Shown: positions 1 to 8,685 of the stretch, piece by piece
Numbering within the stretch: position 1 is the stretch's first letter
How the letters are laid out: each line of letters begins with the position of its first letter
Assembly (NCBI GenBank): GCA_022793895.1
Contig: JAAWDS010000017.1
Span: 1 to 64,000 of the forward strand
Length of the DNA stretch: 64,000 bases
Origin: Provencibacterium sp.
GTDB taxonomy: Bacteria; Bacillota; Clostridia; Oscillospirales; Ruminococcaceae
Direction of reading: 5' to 3'
Program-made: the position numbers and the translations under genes
The notes under the pieces: generated by a model
Databases searched by the model: none
Told to the model about the DNA's origin: nothing
What the model saw: the letters and a program-made list of their open reading frames with translations, nothing else

Positions 1-45
1 AAAAAGGGCGCGCCTGCAAAACGACAGTTTTGCAGGCGCGCCCTT
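1..45 (-). terminator. Rho-independent terminator of the AraC gene; member of the dispersed GCGCGY-TGCAAAAC hairpin family
   Basis: A near-perfect inverted repeat with arms of about 18 bp around a 4-nt loop lies immediately after the stop codon of the leftward AraC gene, and on the minus strand it is followed by a T run. The same core (GGCGCGCCTGCAAAAC) recurs after several other genes in this window, so this is one copy of a repeated terminator family. Confidence 0.8.
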
Positions 46-866
46 TATAGACGGCGGAAATCGCTTGGCGAATAGCCGGTCTGCTCTTTAAAGCGCCGGG
101 AGAAATGGAACAGATCGTGGAATCCGGTTCGGGCGGCCACCTCTGCGACCGGCAGAGCGGTGCCGCGCAGCAGCTCTTTTGCCCTCTGAAGCCGCAGGTT
201 GGACACATATTTGAGCGGCGAAACGCCGAAATGCTTTTTAAAAAAGGAAATAAAGTAATTGGGGTGGAAGTGCAGGAGACCGGCCAGCCCTTCCAGCGTC
301 AGCTCTTCGGAAAGGTGCTCTTCAATGTAGGAGGAGAGCAGCTCCAGCTTTTCAACCGGCGCTGCCTTTCCCGCCGCGCGCAGCGTCCCTCCCTCTTCCG
401 CCAGAGAGAGGTAGAGCGAGAGCAGCTCTAAGAGCGCTCCGCGCGCCCGGAGAATCCCCTCCGGCCCGGCCTGGTTAAACGCCTGTACCATCTGGTCAAA
501 GCAGGCGATCGGCCGCCTGCCGTCGGGGACATCCAGAAGAACCGGGACCTCCAGAAGATCGAAGAGCCGCGTTCCATAGGCTTCCGCCCGGAAATGGCAC
601 CAGTATTTATAGTAGCGGTTTTCCCCGGTCGTCCGCAGCTCGGTGCGCCGTCCGGCCGGAAGCAGGCAGAGCTGGCCGGGGCGCGGATGATAAGCGGCGC
701 CGTCCAGCAGCACCTCCCCCTCCCCCTCCAGGATATAATAGAGCCGGTTATAGGCCGGGCGGTGCTCGTCGGCTCCCCAATCCGGCCAGCAGCGGGTCAG
801 GCTGGCGCTCTCCAGGATGGGCGCGCACTCGGAAAGAAAATGGTTGATATAGTCCAATCCGGACAC
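45..866 (-). CDS. AraC-family transcriptional regulator with N-terminal cupin-like domain
   Basis: This 273-residue protein has the length and layout of AraC/XylS sugar regulators: an N-terminal ligand-binding cupin-like half (about residues 1-150, with the LxxGEGEVLLDG-type beta segment) and a C-terminal double helix-turn-helix (about 170-273) containing FHPNYFISFFKKHFG and the family signature ending in FSRRFKEQTGYSPSDFR. It is transcribed divergently from the alpha-L-fucosidase gene across a 113-bp intergenic region, so it probably controls that gene in response to a sugar or host-glycan fragment. The effector is not visible in the sequence. Its 3' end runs into a strong hairpin terminator. 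Confidence 0.9.
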   Translation of the reverse strand: MSGLDYINHFLSECAPILESASLTRCWPDWGADEHRPAYNRLYYILEGEGEVLLDGAAYHPRPGQLCLLPAGRRTELRTTGENRYYKYWCHFRAEAYGTRLFDLLEVPVLLDVPDGRRPIACFDQMVQAFNQAGPEGILRARGALLELLSLYLSLAEEGGTLRAAGKAAPVEKLELLSSYIEEHLSEELTLEGLAGLLHFHPNYFISFFKKHFGVSPLKYVSNLRLQRAKELLRGTALPVAEVAARTGFHDLFHFSRRFKEQTGYSPSDFRRL

Positions 867-926
867 CCCTTAATATCGGATAAGCAAGACCTTAATTTTA
901 TCCATTTTATTATACTGCAAAAAAGG

Positions 927-932
927 TATAAT
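927..932 (+). promoter_or_regulatory. -10 box of the fucosidase promoter
   Basis: A perfect TATAAT lies 48 bp upstream of the fucosidase start, in the divergent region shared with the AraC regulator. No good -35 box is seen at 16-18 bp, as expected for a promoter needing an AraC-type activator. That dependence is inference. Confidence 0.5.
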
Positions 933-979
933 GAGGAGCAGAAAATGAACGGCAGCGCAATAAAAAGGAGGAAAAAGCG

Positions 980-2284
980 ATGTTTGATTGGGAGGCTTAT
1001 CACCGGCGTATGCAGTGGTACCTGCATGATCGTTTCGGCATGTTTATTCATTGGGGATTGTATGCGATCCCCGCACGCGGGGAATGGGTGCGCAGCACCG
1101 AGCAGATCTCGGTAGAGGATTACCAGCCTTACTTCGATGAGTTTAACCCGGTTGACTTTGATCCGAAAAAGTGGGCGCGGGCGGCGAAGGAGGCGGGTAT
1201 GAAATATGCCGTGCTGACCGCCAAGCACCACGACGGCTTCTGCCTGTTCGACAGCCGGCTCACCGATTACAAGTCCACCAATACCCCCTGCGGCCGCGAC
1301 CTGGTCCGCGAATATCTGGAAGCGTTCCGCGCCGAAGGAATCAAGGTCGGCCTCTATTATTCCCTGCTGGATTGGCATCACCCCGATTACCCGCACTATG
1401 GCGACCGGCAGCATCCCATGCGCTTCAACGAGGCGTTTAAGGACTATTCCTATCAGTTTGACCGCTACCTCGATTACATGCACGGGCAGGTAGAGGAGCT
1501 CTGCCGGGACTATGGAAAGATCGATCTCTTCTGGTTCGATTTCTCCTATGACGGCATGCGCGGGGAAAAATGGCGGGCGACCGAGCTGGTGCGTATGATC
1601 CGCCGGTACCAGCCGGACGTATTGATTGACAACCGGTTAGAGGCCAGCGGCGAGGGCTTTGGCTCGATGCTCAGCGGCAACCCGGAGGAATATTCCGGCG
1701 ATTTTGTCAGCCCGGAGCAGATCATCCCGCCGGAAGGGATCCGGGATGTGAACGGGAAGCCGGTTGCCTGGGAGTCCTGCATCACGATGAATAACCATTG
1801 GGGCTACTGCGCGGCCGATAAACACTTTAAGCCTGCGGATATGCTCATTAAGAAGCTGGTGGAGTGCGTCAGCAAAAACGGCAACCTGCTGCTCAACGTC
1901 GGGCCGGATGCCAAGGGGAACATTCCGGAGGAATCGCTCGCCATCCTCAGCCGCATCGGCGAATGGATGAAGCGCAACAGCGCCTCGATCTATGGCTGCG
2001 GCGGCAGCACGCTCGGTAAGCCGGACTATGGACGGATCACTGCCGCGCCGGGCAAGCTCTACTTCCATGTCATGGAGCCGCTGGTGGGCTATGTCCCGCT
2101 GATGGGCGTGCGCGCAGACGAGGTTGCACAGATCCGGCTGCTGCGCGACGGCAGCGAGCTGAAAATTGTGAACAACTGGATCACCGACAACTATCCGGAC
2201 GTCACCTTTATTTCCTTTGGGGAAAGCCCCCTGCTCCCCGACCCGATTGATACTGTCGTGGAGGTACGGCTCAAGGATCGGTAA
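980..2284 (+). CDS. Alpha-L-fucosidase, GH29
   Basis: The 434-residue product has the GH29 hallmarks: DRFGMFIHWGLY at residues 17-28, AKHHDGFCLFDS at 81-92, and IDLFWFDF at 181-188, in which Asp187 is the expected catalytic nucleophile of this retaining family. No signal peptide is visible, so it probably acts in the cytoplasm on imported fucosylated oligosaccharides. The start is supported by a strong AAAAGGAGG upstream. It is shorter than extracellular GH29 enzymes that carry binding modules. The divergent AraC gene suggests substrate induction. The linkage specificity cannot be read from sequence. Confidence 0.93.
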   Translation: MFDWEAYHRRMQWYLHDRFGMFIHWGLYAIPARGEWVRSTEQISVEDYQPYFDEFNPVDFDPKKWARAAKEAGMKYAVLTAKHHDGFCLFDSRLTDYKSTNTPCGRDLVREYLEAFRAEGIKVGLYYSLLDWHHPDYPHYGDRQHPMRFNEAFKDYSYQFDRYLDYMHGQVEELCRDYGKIDLFWFDFSYDGMRGEKWRATELVRMIRRYQPDVLIDNRLEASGEGFGSMLSGNPEEYSGDFVSPEQIIPPEGIRDVNGKPVAWESCITMNNHWGYCAADKHFKPADMLIKKLVECVSKNGNLLLNVGPDAKGNIPEESLAILSRIGEWMKRNSASIYGCGGSTLGKPDYGRITAAPGKLYFHVMEPLVGYVPLMGVRADEVAQIRLLRDGSELKIVNNWITDNYPDVTFISFGESPLLPDPIDTVVEVRLKDR

Positions 2285-2311
2285 GAAACGCTTTGCATTT
2301 TTAACAGATCC

Positions 2312-2398
2312 TTGGGAAAGCGCTTTCAGGGCGGAGATTACGCCCTGAATCTTGCGCCGGAAGGCGCGAAACCGCAGCTTTTCCAGTTTCTGCAAACC
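2312..2398 (+). repeat. Structured 3'-end repeat, copy A (after fucosidase)
   Basis: This ~87-bp segment holds a GGAAAGCG half-stem, an inner hairpin TTCAGGGCG/CGCCCTGAA, a second hairpin GCGCC/GGCGC and a closing half AGCTTTTCC followed by GTTTCTGCAAACC. The same order is found at 14.8, 30.6 and 33.1 kb, always reading in the direction of the upstream gene. This copy lacks the leading GCGCGC terminator hairpin that precedes the core in the other three. Confidence 0.75.
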
Positions 2399-2423
2399 AG
2401 GGGTAGAGGTTTTACACCCCCCT

Positions 2424-2466
2424 AAAAAACGGTTTTCGACTCCGCCGGAGTCAAAAACCGTTTTTT
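2424..2466 (+). terminator. Rho-independent terminator, bidirectional
   Basis: An AAAAAACGGTTTT arm pairs with AAAAACCGTTTTTT, enclosing a second GACTCC/GGAGTC stem. A T run follows on the plus strand and an A run precedes it. It closes the fucosidase transcription unit. Confidence 0.8.
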
Positions 2467-2622
2467 AATTCCTGCAAACCAGATAGTGTTTTCTGGTTTC
2501 CCCTTTTCCTCAAACTGAGTAGGGTAAGTATTTTCAGACAGTCGCTTCTCTGAAAAACGGCCTCATACGGCCGTCCCTTCTTTTCTCTAAGGCCCCTGTT
2601 CCACGAGGATTATCAGAGGAGC

Positions 2623-2652
2623 TTGAAAATCGCAGAGCAAATCGGTTATAAT
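2623..2652 (+). promoter_or_regulatory. Sigma-A-type promoter for the flavodoxin-like gene
   Basis: TTGAAA (2623-2628) and a perfect TATAAT (2647-2652) are separated by 18 bp, 35-53 bp upstream of the two candidate start codons. Confidence 0.65.
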
Positions 2653-2686
2653 CATTCTTACAGGATAGACAGAGGAGAGGAAAACG

Positions 2687-3259
2687 GTGGGAGGAGAAAA
2701 GCAGATGAACCCGATCATTCTGTTTGGGAGCCGCTATGGGACGACGGAACGCTATGCCCGGCTGCTGGCCCAGAGGACGGGGCTTGCGGCCTTTCCCTAT
2801 AAAGAGGCGAGAAGCCTGGAGGGCTATGACGCGCTTCTCTATCTGGGCGGACTGTATGCCGGAGGGGTCCTGGGCCTGTCGAAAACCGCCGGACGCCTGC
2901 GGGAAGGACAGCTCAAGGGGCTGGCCGTGATCACCGTCGGCCTGGCGGACCCGAAGAATGCGGAAAACGTCCAAAACATCCGAAGCTCTATCCGCAGGCA
3001 GCTTCCGGCGGCGCTCTATGAGCGCGCTGAATTTTTCCACCTGCGGGGCGGCGTCAACTACGCCAAGCTGAGCTTTACACACCGGACGATGATGGGACTC
3101 TTATACCGCCAGGCGAAAAGCATTCCGCCGCCGAAGCGGGATGCCGAAACGCAGGCGCTGCTGGAAAGCTGGGGCGGGCAGGCGGACTTTTTCGATGCCG
3201 CCAGCCTGGAGCCTGTTCTGGCCTGCGGGCTGTTAAACGGCCTGGCAGCAGGGAAATAG
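2687..3259 (+). CDS. Flavodoxin-like protein (protoporphyrinogen-oxidase HemG-like family)
   Basis: The N-terminus (IILFGSRYGTTERYA) is the FMN phosphate-binding loop of flavodoxins, with later flavodoxin-fold strands (YDALLYLGGLYAG; LAVITVGLADP). The size (about 185-190 residues) and single domain fit the flavodoxin_5/HemG-like group of Clostridia, which probably handles electron transfer or FMN-dependent reduction rather than haem synthesis, since no haem genes are nearby. Two starts are possible: the GTG at 2687 (preceded by AGAGGAGAGG) or the ATG at 2705 (preceded by GGAGGAG). The next gene starts 2 bp downstream of the stop codon, so the two are probably cotranscribed. Confidence 0.75.
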   Translation: MGGEKQMNPIILFGSRYGTTERYARLLAQRTGLAAFPYKEARSLEGYDALLYLGGLYAGGVLGLSKTAGRLREGQLKGLAVITVGLADPKNAENVQNIRSSIRRQLPAALYERAEFFHLRGGVNYAKLSFTHRTMMGLLYRQAKSIPPPKRDAETQALLESWGGQADFFDAASLEPVLACGLLNGLAAGK

Positions 3260-3260
3260 A

Positions 3261-4144
3261 ATGGAGTCGGTAGGAATGGAGAACGGAATCTGTAAACAGG
3301 TGGCCGCCCGGCCGGAAATTCGAAGCAGCTTTTTCCATCTGGCGCAAAAGGTGTTCGGCCTCTCCTTTGAAGGGTGGTATGAAGCGGGGTATTGGTCGGA
3401 GAGCTACCAGCCTTACGCCTGGGTGGAGGAGGGCCGGGTGGTTGCCAATGTTTCGGTGAACCGCATCGATCTCACCTGGCAGGGCGAACCCCGGCGGTAT
3501 ATCCAATTGGGGACGGTGATGGCCGATCCGCAATACCGGGGCCGCGGCCATGCGCGCCGGCTGATGGAGACGGTGTTGGAGGAGTGGCGCGGCCGCTGCG
3601 ACGCTCTCTATCTCTTTGCAAACCGGACGGTTCTGGATTTCTACCCGAAGTTCCAGTTTGTCCGGGCCGCGGAGCGCCAGTATACCCTACCCCTGCGGCC
3701 CTGTGCGCGTGGCTGCCGGCGGCTCGATATGAAGAGGGAGGAGGATCGCGCCGCTCTGCTTGCCCATTACCGGCGCTCCAACCCCTATTCCGCCTTCCCC
3801 ATGGTCGGGAACGGGGGCTTTTGATGTTTTACTGCACCGGTCCCTTCCAGGACTGCGTTTATCTCATGGAAGAGCTGGATGCCGTTATTCTCATGCAGCG
3901 GGAGGGTCCCGTCCTGCACGTTTTTGATATCTATGGCGGCGGGGACGTTCCCTTACAGGAGGCGCTCTCTGCGGCGGCCTCCGGCCCGGTCCGGCAGGCT
4001 TGCCTGGGGTTTACCCCCAAAGAGCCGGGAAACGCCGCCGTTTCGAAGCGGGAGGACGATGACGACGCCCTTTTCCTGCTTGCAGGGAAGGAAAACCTTT
4101 TTGAGCGTTATCCGCTGATGTTCCCCATTCTTTCTCACGCATAA
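3261..4144 (+). pseudogene. GNAT N-acetyltransferase, split by a -1 frameshift in a G run
   Basis: The N-terminal part (3261-3824) carries the acetyl-CoA-binding motif of GNAT enzymes (MADPQYRGRGHARRLME). It stops at TGA 3822-3824. A second reading frame continues directly from ATG 3824 as LLMFYCTGPFQDCVYLMEEL to 4144, which reads like the C-terminal half of the same GNAT subfamily. The break lies in a run of five Gs at 3813-3817. One more G would restore a continuous frame reading NGGLLMFYC and a protein of about 294 residues. Either the gene is inactivated or this is a homopolymer sequencing error. The substrate is unknown. Confidence 0.8.
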
Positions 4145-4281
4145 GCCGTTTGTTTAGGTTCTTTGATAAAAAAGCAAAAATTCCCCCAGATTTTTTGATA
4201 CCCTGCCGGACATAAGTCAGGCGGGGTATTTTTCATGCTATAGTGAAAGAAAGCATGCGTTTTTAAGAAAGGGGTGGGCAG

Positions 4282-4995
4282 ATGAAAATTGCAATCTGTG
4301 AGGATGAATGGGAACAGGCCCGGATCATTGACGGGTATCTACAGGAGCTGAAAGCGCAGTATGCGGGCATCGTTGTCAAGATATTTCCGTCCGGTGAGGA
4401 GCTGCTTGGGGCTTACCGTTCCCCGCGGGACTTCGATATGGTCTATATGGATATCCGGCTGAAAGACATGGACGGTCTGGAAACAGCCCGCCTTCTGCGG
4501 GATAGGGATCCGGATTGTATCCTGGTTTTTATCTCCAGCTATCCGGAATATGTATTCCAGACCTTCCCGCTGAGTGCGTTCCACTTTATCCTCAAGCCGG
4601 TTCAGCGGCTTCCGTTCTTTGAGGTTTTCGAGAGGGCGGCTGCTGTCTACCGGCGGCAGCACTGCCGGTATGTGGTCAAATGGAACGGCGATGTCACCGT
4701 TTTGGAGGTCGGGGAGATTGTCTATATCGAAGGCTACCGCCGCCATGTCATCGTTTATACACGGGGCGGACAGGTGTACCGTTCGGTTGGCAAGCTGAAT
4801 CAGGAGGAGGAAAGATTGCGGGACTATGGATTCCTGCGGATACATCAGGGCTTCTTGGTAAACATGCAGTATATCCGGTCTATCTGCGATCGGAGTCTGG
4901 AACTGATGAATGGAACGGCCATTGATATCAGCGTGCGGAAAAAGAAAAGCGTTTTGAAGCAATATCATCAATACTTGCTGCGGCATTCCCTGTAA
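4282..4995 (+). CDS. LytTR-family response regulator
   Basis: The 237-residue protein has an N-terminal receiver domain (acidic pair Glu7/Asp8, phospho-acceptor Asp57 in VYMDIRL, Lys105 in LKPV) and a C-terminal LytTR DNA-binding domain (about 135-235, with IVYIEGYRRHVIVYT and FLRIHQGFLVNMQYI). This is the AgrA/LytR/VirR class, which normally pairs with a histidine kinase responding to a peptide or cell-envelope signal. No kinase gene is adjacent, so it is an orphan here. It has a good ribosome site (AAGAAAGGGGTGG). The next gene downstream is a DUF6514-like protein that it may control. Confidence 0.92.
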   Translation: MKIAICEDEWEQARIIDGYLQELKAQYAGIVVKIFPSGEELLGAYRSPRDFDMVYMDIRLKDMDGLETARLLRDRDPDCILVFISSYPEYVFQTFPLSAFHFILKPVQRLPFFEVFERAAAVYRRQHCRYVVKWNGDVTVLEVGEIVYIEGYRRHVIVYTRGGQVYRSVGKLNQEEERLRDYGFLRIHQGFLVNMQYIRSICDRSLELMNGTAIDISVRKKKSVLKQYHQYLLRHSL

Positions 4996-5150
4996 TAAAT
5001 TTGATTATCCGCCAGATTTATTCGACGGTTCGGAAGAAATACCGGACACTTTTGCATAAATGATTGAGAAAATAGGGGAAAGATGTTATTTTAGCTCCAG
5101 AGACACAGGGCTGGAGTGGGTTCTGAAATGATCATCTAGGAGGTAACAGC

Positions 5151-5714
5151 ATGGAGTGGTTGGGGCCGATCGTACATTCGTTTAGGCGGTTCAAGTCCTG
5201 GCGAAAAACACAGGGGGATCATCGGGAATATCAAAATCTCAACCGGAGGCAGGCAAGGACCATCCGGCTGCCGGAGAAGGCAAAGTCCCGAGCGTTAGCT
5301 GTGAAAGGGACGCGTTCCCTCCCGGCGGACAGCTTCAAAGGGCCGCTCCCTTCGGACAGCCGGCTATGGGAGAGATACGGCGCTCTTTTTAACCAACTCC
5401 CCGCCGCCGGAAGGCAACGGGCGTTCCGTATGCTGGATACGCTGCTGCCTCTCTGCGCTTCGGAGGAGACAGCGAGCCGGAATGTGATCTGGTTTCTGCG
5501 CAAGGATCGCCTAAACAGCCCGGAATTAGGCGATTACCAGAGCTACAGCATCACTGCTTACCAGGAGAAGGACGGAACCATTGAGGTGTTGGACACCGTT
5601 CGCGACATCAGTACCTACCGCACCGTTGCCGAAGCCTTTTTAAAGCTGCTGCGCACCTACGGCGTTTCACCGGTCCATTTCCGGGACGCCGCCTGCGATT
5701 TCCTGGAGAGGTAG
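5151..5714 (+). CDS. Uncharacterised protein with a DUF6514-like C-terminal domain
   Basis: The first ~60 residues are very basic and likely disordered. The C-terminal ~65 residues (SYSITAYQEKDGTIEVL, then ISTYRTVAEAFLKLL and GVSPVHFRDAACDFLE) resemble the small DUF6514 family found across Clostridia, whose function is not known. A strong CTAGGAGG ribosome site fixes the start. The gene follows the orphan LytTR regulator by 155 bp, which leaves room for its own promoter. The basic N-terminal extension is unusual compared with the ~100-residue family members I know of and might bind nucleic acid, but this is a guess. Confidence 0.6.
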   Translation: MEWLGPIVHSFRRFKSWRKTQGDHREYQNLNRRQARTIRLPEKAKSRALAVKGTRSLPADSFKGPLPSDSRLWERYGALFNQLPAAGRQRAFRMLDTLLPLCASEETASRNVIWFLRKDRLNSPELGDYQSYSITAYQEKDGTIEVLDTVRDISTYRTVAEAFLKLLRTYGVSPVHFRDAACDFLER

Positions 5715-5730
5715 GGGAGAAGGGGGCGGC

Positions 5731-6555
5731 CTAATCCAACCGGGCGCGCAGCCATCCGGCGGCAAAGAAGCAGGCGAAAAGCAGCGCATGCACCGCGACC
5801 ACGCTGGCCCCGGCCGGAATGGAAAAGGCGAAGGAGAGGGCAATCCCGATGAAAAAGGCGGCGGCCGCGAGCAGGGCGGAGGAGAGGATGACGCTGCGGA
5901 AGCTGCGGAAAACCCGCATGGAGGAGAGCGCTGGGAAGATAACCAGGCTGGAAATGAGCATCGCTCCCATCAGCCGCATGCCGACTACGATGGTGACAGC
6001 CGTCAGCAGGGCGAGCAGCAGGTTGTAAAGCCGGACGCGGATGCCGGTGGCCGCGGCAAATTCCTCATCGAAGGTAACGGCGAAGATCTTGTGATAGAAT
6101 AAGATGAACAGCGAAAGGACGGCCAGCGAGAGCGCGACGCTCAACAGAACGTCCCCATCGCTCATCGCCAGGATGCTTCCAAACATATAGCTGTTGACGT
6201 CGGTATTCATCCCCGCCGTCAGCGAGGTGACGATGACGCCCGCCGCCAGCGAGCTGCTTGAAACTAAGGCGATAGCGGCGTCCGCCTTTAGCTGGCTGCG
6301 CTCGTTCAGCCGCAGCAGCAGGAAGGCCGCCAGCACCACCACCGGAATGGACACCTGGAGCGGAGCCAGGTGGAGGGCCATGGCGATGGAAAGCGCGCCA
6401 AAGCCCACATGGGAGAGCCCGTCGCCGATCATCGAATACCGCTTGAGGACTAAGCTCACCCCCAGCAGTGCGGCGCACAGCGCCACCAGCGTACCTACCA
6501 GCAGGGCGCGGACGATAAAATGGTAAGAAAACAGGTCTCGCAGCAGCTCAAGCAT
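5731..6555 (-). CDS. znuB: Zinc/manganese ABC transporter permease (ZnuB-like)
   Basis: This 274-residue hydrophobic protein belongs to the ABC-3 family of metal permeases, with about eight membrane segments and the family's GDGLSHVGFGALSIA stretch in the N-terminal third. It overlaps the upstream ATPase gene by 8 bp, which indicates translational coupling. It is the last gene of the zur-znuA-znuC-znuB operon. High-affinity zinc import is inferred from the Fur-family regulator and the His-rich binding protein. Manganese is possible. Confidence 0.9.
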   Translation of the reverse strand: MLELLRDLFSYHFIVRALLVGTLVALCAALLGVSLVLKRYSMIGDGLSHVGFGALSIAMALHLAPLQVSIPVVVLAAFLLLRLNERSQLKADAAIALVSSSSLAAGVIVTSLTAGMNTDVNSYMFGSILAMSDGDVLLSVALSLAVLSLFILFYHKIFAVTFDEEFAAATGIRVRLYNLLLALLTAVTIVVGMRLMGAMLISSLVIFPALSSMRVFRSFRSVILSSALLAAAAFFIGIALSFAFSIPAGASVVAVHALLFACFFAAGWLRARLD

Positions 6556-7255
6556 CGGCTCTTCCTCCCAGCATCCGGCGGCCTGCGCCGCTTTGGCGGT
6601 ACTCCTCTGCCGTCCCCCAGAATTGCAGGCGGGTGTCTATCTGCAACACCCGGTTTGCATACCGGAGCGCGGCCTCCAGGTCATGGCTGACCATGACGAC
6701 GGCAAGCCCCTCCCGGTTAAGCTCTGCGATCTGCTCATACATCTGAGCGGCGGCCAGCGGGTCCAGGCCGGTAACGGGCTCATCCAGCAGCAGCAGCTTT
6801 CCGGCGGCGCACAGCGCCCGCGCCAGCAGCACCCGCTGCCGCTGCCCGCCGGAGAGGGCGCGGTAGGGACGGTTTTGCAGCGGCAGGATCCCCAGCCGAT
6901 CCAGCTGCTGCCGGGCCCGGCGTTTCTCCGCAGCCGAATAAAAGGGGTGCAGTCCGCGCCGGTTTAAGCAGCCGGAAAGGACGATTTCGTAAACCGAAGC
7001 CGGAAAGTCCCGCTGGGCAGGGGTCTGCTGCGGGAGATAACCGATTTCATTGGAATGCAGCCCAGCGCCAAAGAGGATCTCCCCCCGGCGCAGCGGCGCG
7101 AGCCCCAACAGCCCCTTCAAGAGGCTGCTTTTCCCCGTTCCGTTCTCCCCGGCGATAAAGAGGTAGTCCCCCGGTTCGACCGAGAAGCTGATCCCTTCTA
7201 CCGCCGCGTGGCCGCCATAATAAACCGAGAGATCCCGGCAGGTCAACAGTGCCAT
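6548..7255 (-). CDS. znuC: Zinc/manganese ABC transporter ATP-binding protein (ZnuC-like)
   Basis: The 235-residue ATPase has a Walker A motif (GENGTGKSSL), the Q-loop (YLPQQ), the ABC signature (LSGGQRQRV) and Walker B (LLLLDEP) followed by the D-loop and the H-switch (MVSHD). It lies 2 bp downstream of the substrate-binding lipoprotein gene and overlaps the permease gene, giving a complete importer. It energises metal uptake at the inner face of the membrane. Confidence 0.92.
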   Translation of the reverse strand: MALLTCRDLSVYYGGHAAVEGISFSVEPGDYLFIAGENGTGKSSLLKGLLGLAPLRRGEILFGAGLHSNEIGYLPQQTPAQRDFPASVYEIVLSGCLNRRGLHPFYSAAEKRRARQQLDRLGILPLQNRPYRALSGGQRQRVLLARALCAAGKLLLLDEPVTGLDPLAAAQMYEQIAELNREGLAVVMVSHDLEAALRYANRVLQIDTRLQFWGTAEEYRQSGAGRRMLGGRADA

Positions 7256-7257
7256 CG

Positions 7258-8181
7258 TTAAGATAACCCCTTCCGAAGATTTTCCAGGTTCTGCTCCATC
7301 AGCGAGAGGTAGTCCCAGCCGGCCTCCTGTTCCTCGCGCGTCCGGTTGTGGCAGGAGTGCAGAAGGAGCATTTCGGCCCCCGTCTCCTCACTGATGGACC
7401 GGGCGGCCTGGGGATCCACCAGCTCCTCATAGTAAACGGCGGGCAGCGCGTCCTGCCGGATTTTGTCGATGATATCCGCCACGGCGCGGGCGTTCGGCTC
7501 GGTTTCGGTGGAACAGGAGTCGTAGGCCGCCGCTGCGTGCAGGCCGTATTCCTGGAACAGATAGTGGAAGGCGAACCGCCCGGCAAACACGATCTCATCC
7601 CTTTTCGCGTTCTTTACCATCTCCCGAAACCGGCTGTCCAGCCCTTTCAGCTCCTGGAGATAGGCTTCGGCGTTTTCCGCGTAGAGCGGCGCATGCTCCG
7701 GGTCGGCGGCGGAGAGGGCCCCGGCGACGTTGGCTGTCATCGTCTGGGCATGGACAGGGCTTGTCCAGACGTGCGGATCCGCCTGGTGGCTGTGTCCCGC
7801 CTCCTCATGCCCGCCGCCGGAGGGGTCGAGCGCGATTCCGGCGGTGACGTTGCAGACCAACAGGCGGTCGTTCTGCAAGCCTTCCAGGAGCCGCTCCGCC
7901 CAAGGCTCCATTTCCGCGCCGGTATAGAGGAATACATCTGCCTTTTCCAGCCGGAGAATATCGGCGGGGGTTGGCTCGTAGGAGTGGCTTTCCACCCCTG
8001 GCGGCAGCAGCAGGATAATCTCGGCTTCCTCTCCGGCTATCTGACAGGCAAAGTCATATTGGGGGAACAGGGTAGCCGCCACCAGCAGCTTTCCCGTTTC
8101 CTCCGGTATCTCCGCGCCGCAGCCGGAAAACACCGGCTGCAAAAGCAGGGCGGCGCTCAGTACCGCAAACCATCTTTTCAA
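7258..8181 (-). CDS. znuA: Zinc-binding lipoprotein of an ABC importer (ZnuA/AdcA-like)
   Basis: A lipoprotein signal peptide ends at PVFSGC, with Cys21 as the lipidation site. The mature protein is a cluster A-I metal-binding protein with His66 (ESHSYEPTP), His137 (ADPHVW) and His206 (FAFHYLF) as likely ligands. A short His-rich loop (GGGHEEAGHSHQ, about residues 122-132) precedes the second ligand and favours zinc over manganese. Its ATG overlaps the stop codon of the regulator gene (ATGA), so the two are translationally coupled. It captures the metal outside the membrane and hands it to the permease. Confidence 0.92.
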   Translation of the reverse strand: MKRWFAVLSAALLLQPVFSGCGAEIPEETGKLLVAATLFPQYDFACQIAGEEAEIILLLPPGVESHSYEPTPADILRLEKADVFLYTGAEMEPWAERLLEGLQNDRLLVCNVTAGIALDPSGGGHEEAGHSHQADPHVWTSPVHAQTMTANVAGALSAADPEHAPLYAENAEAYLQELKGLDSRFREMVKNAKRDEIVFAGRFAFHYLFQEYGLHAAAAYDSCSTETEPNARAVADIIDKIRQDALPAVYYEELVDPQAARSISEETGAEMLLLHSCHNRTREEQEAGWDYLSLMEQNLENLRKGLS

Positions 8182-8609
8182 CGTTCGGCCTCCTCCTGTT
8201 TTTGGGAACAGCCTTCGCAGAGGCCGTAAAACACCGTTTTGGTGTGGTCAATCAAAAAGCGGTGCTCCTTATAGATGTGCGCCTGCACTTCCTCCCACAG
8301 CCCGCATTCCATGTGAAGGAGGCGGCCGCAGCAAAGACACTTTAAATGGAAGTGCTCCCGGCACCGGCCATCCTCCGGGATGAGCTGGTAACAGGCGCTC
8401 ATCCCTTCCTCCAGGTAGAACCGGCGCAGAACGCCCTCCGCCACCAGCCGATCCAGCGTGCGGTAAACGGTGGATTTCCCAACGGCCGTCCCCTGACGGC
8501 GCAGATGCTCCACAATCGCTTCTGCGTCCACATGCGTATCACGGTGCGCGCACAGATATTCCCAGATCCGTTCCCGCTGTTTGGTTTTATAGACGCCTGG
8601 CGTATGCAA
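8178..8609 (-). CDS. zur: Fur-family metalloregulator, probably Zur
   Basis: This 143-residue Fur-type repressor has a winged helix (about 10-65, with STVYRTLDRL), the regulatory His cluster (REHFHLKC at 84-91) and two CxxC pairs (Cys91/Cys94 and Cys131/Cys134) forming the structural zinc site. It starts with TTG, behind a weak G-rich ribosome site, and heads the operon encoding the metal importer. Negative autoregulation by zinc is the natural inference. A Zur rather than PerR/Fur assignment rests only on this context. Confidence 0.87.
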   Translation of the reverse strand: MHTPGVYKTKQRERIWEYLCAHRDTHVDAEAIVEHLRRQGTAVGKSTVYRTLDRLVAEGVLRRFYLEEGMSACYQLIPEDGRCREHFHLKCLCCGRLLHMECGLWEEVQAHIYKEHRFLIDHTKTVFYGLCEGCSQKQEEAER

Positions 8610-8656
8610 ACCGGCCGCCCCCCATTGTAAAATATAAAACTGATTCCCGGTTTCAT

Positions 8657-8685
8657 ATTCTATTCCTTTTTTCTCCCTCTGTCAA
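8657..8685 (-). promoter_or_regulatory. Sigma-A promoter of the zur-znuACB operon
   Basis: On the minus strand a perfect TTGACA (8680-8685) and TAGAAT (8657-8662) are 17 bp apart, about 48 bp upstream of the regulator start. An AT-rich stretch between the -10 box and the gene could hold the Zur operator, but I could not identify a clear inverted repeat. Confidence 0.75.
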
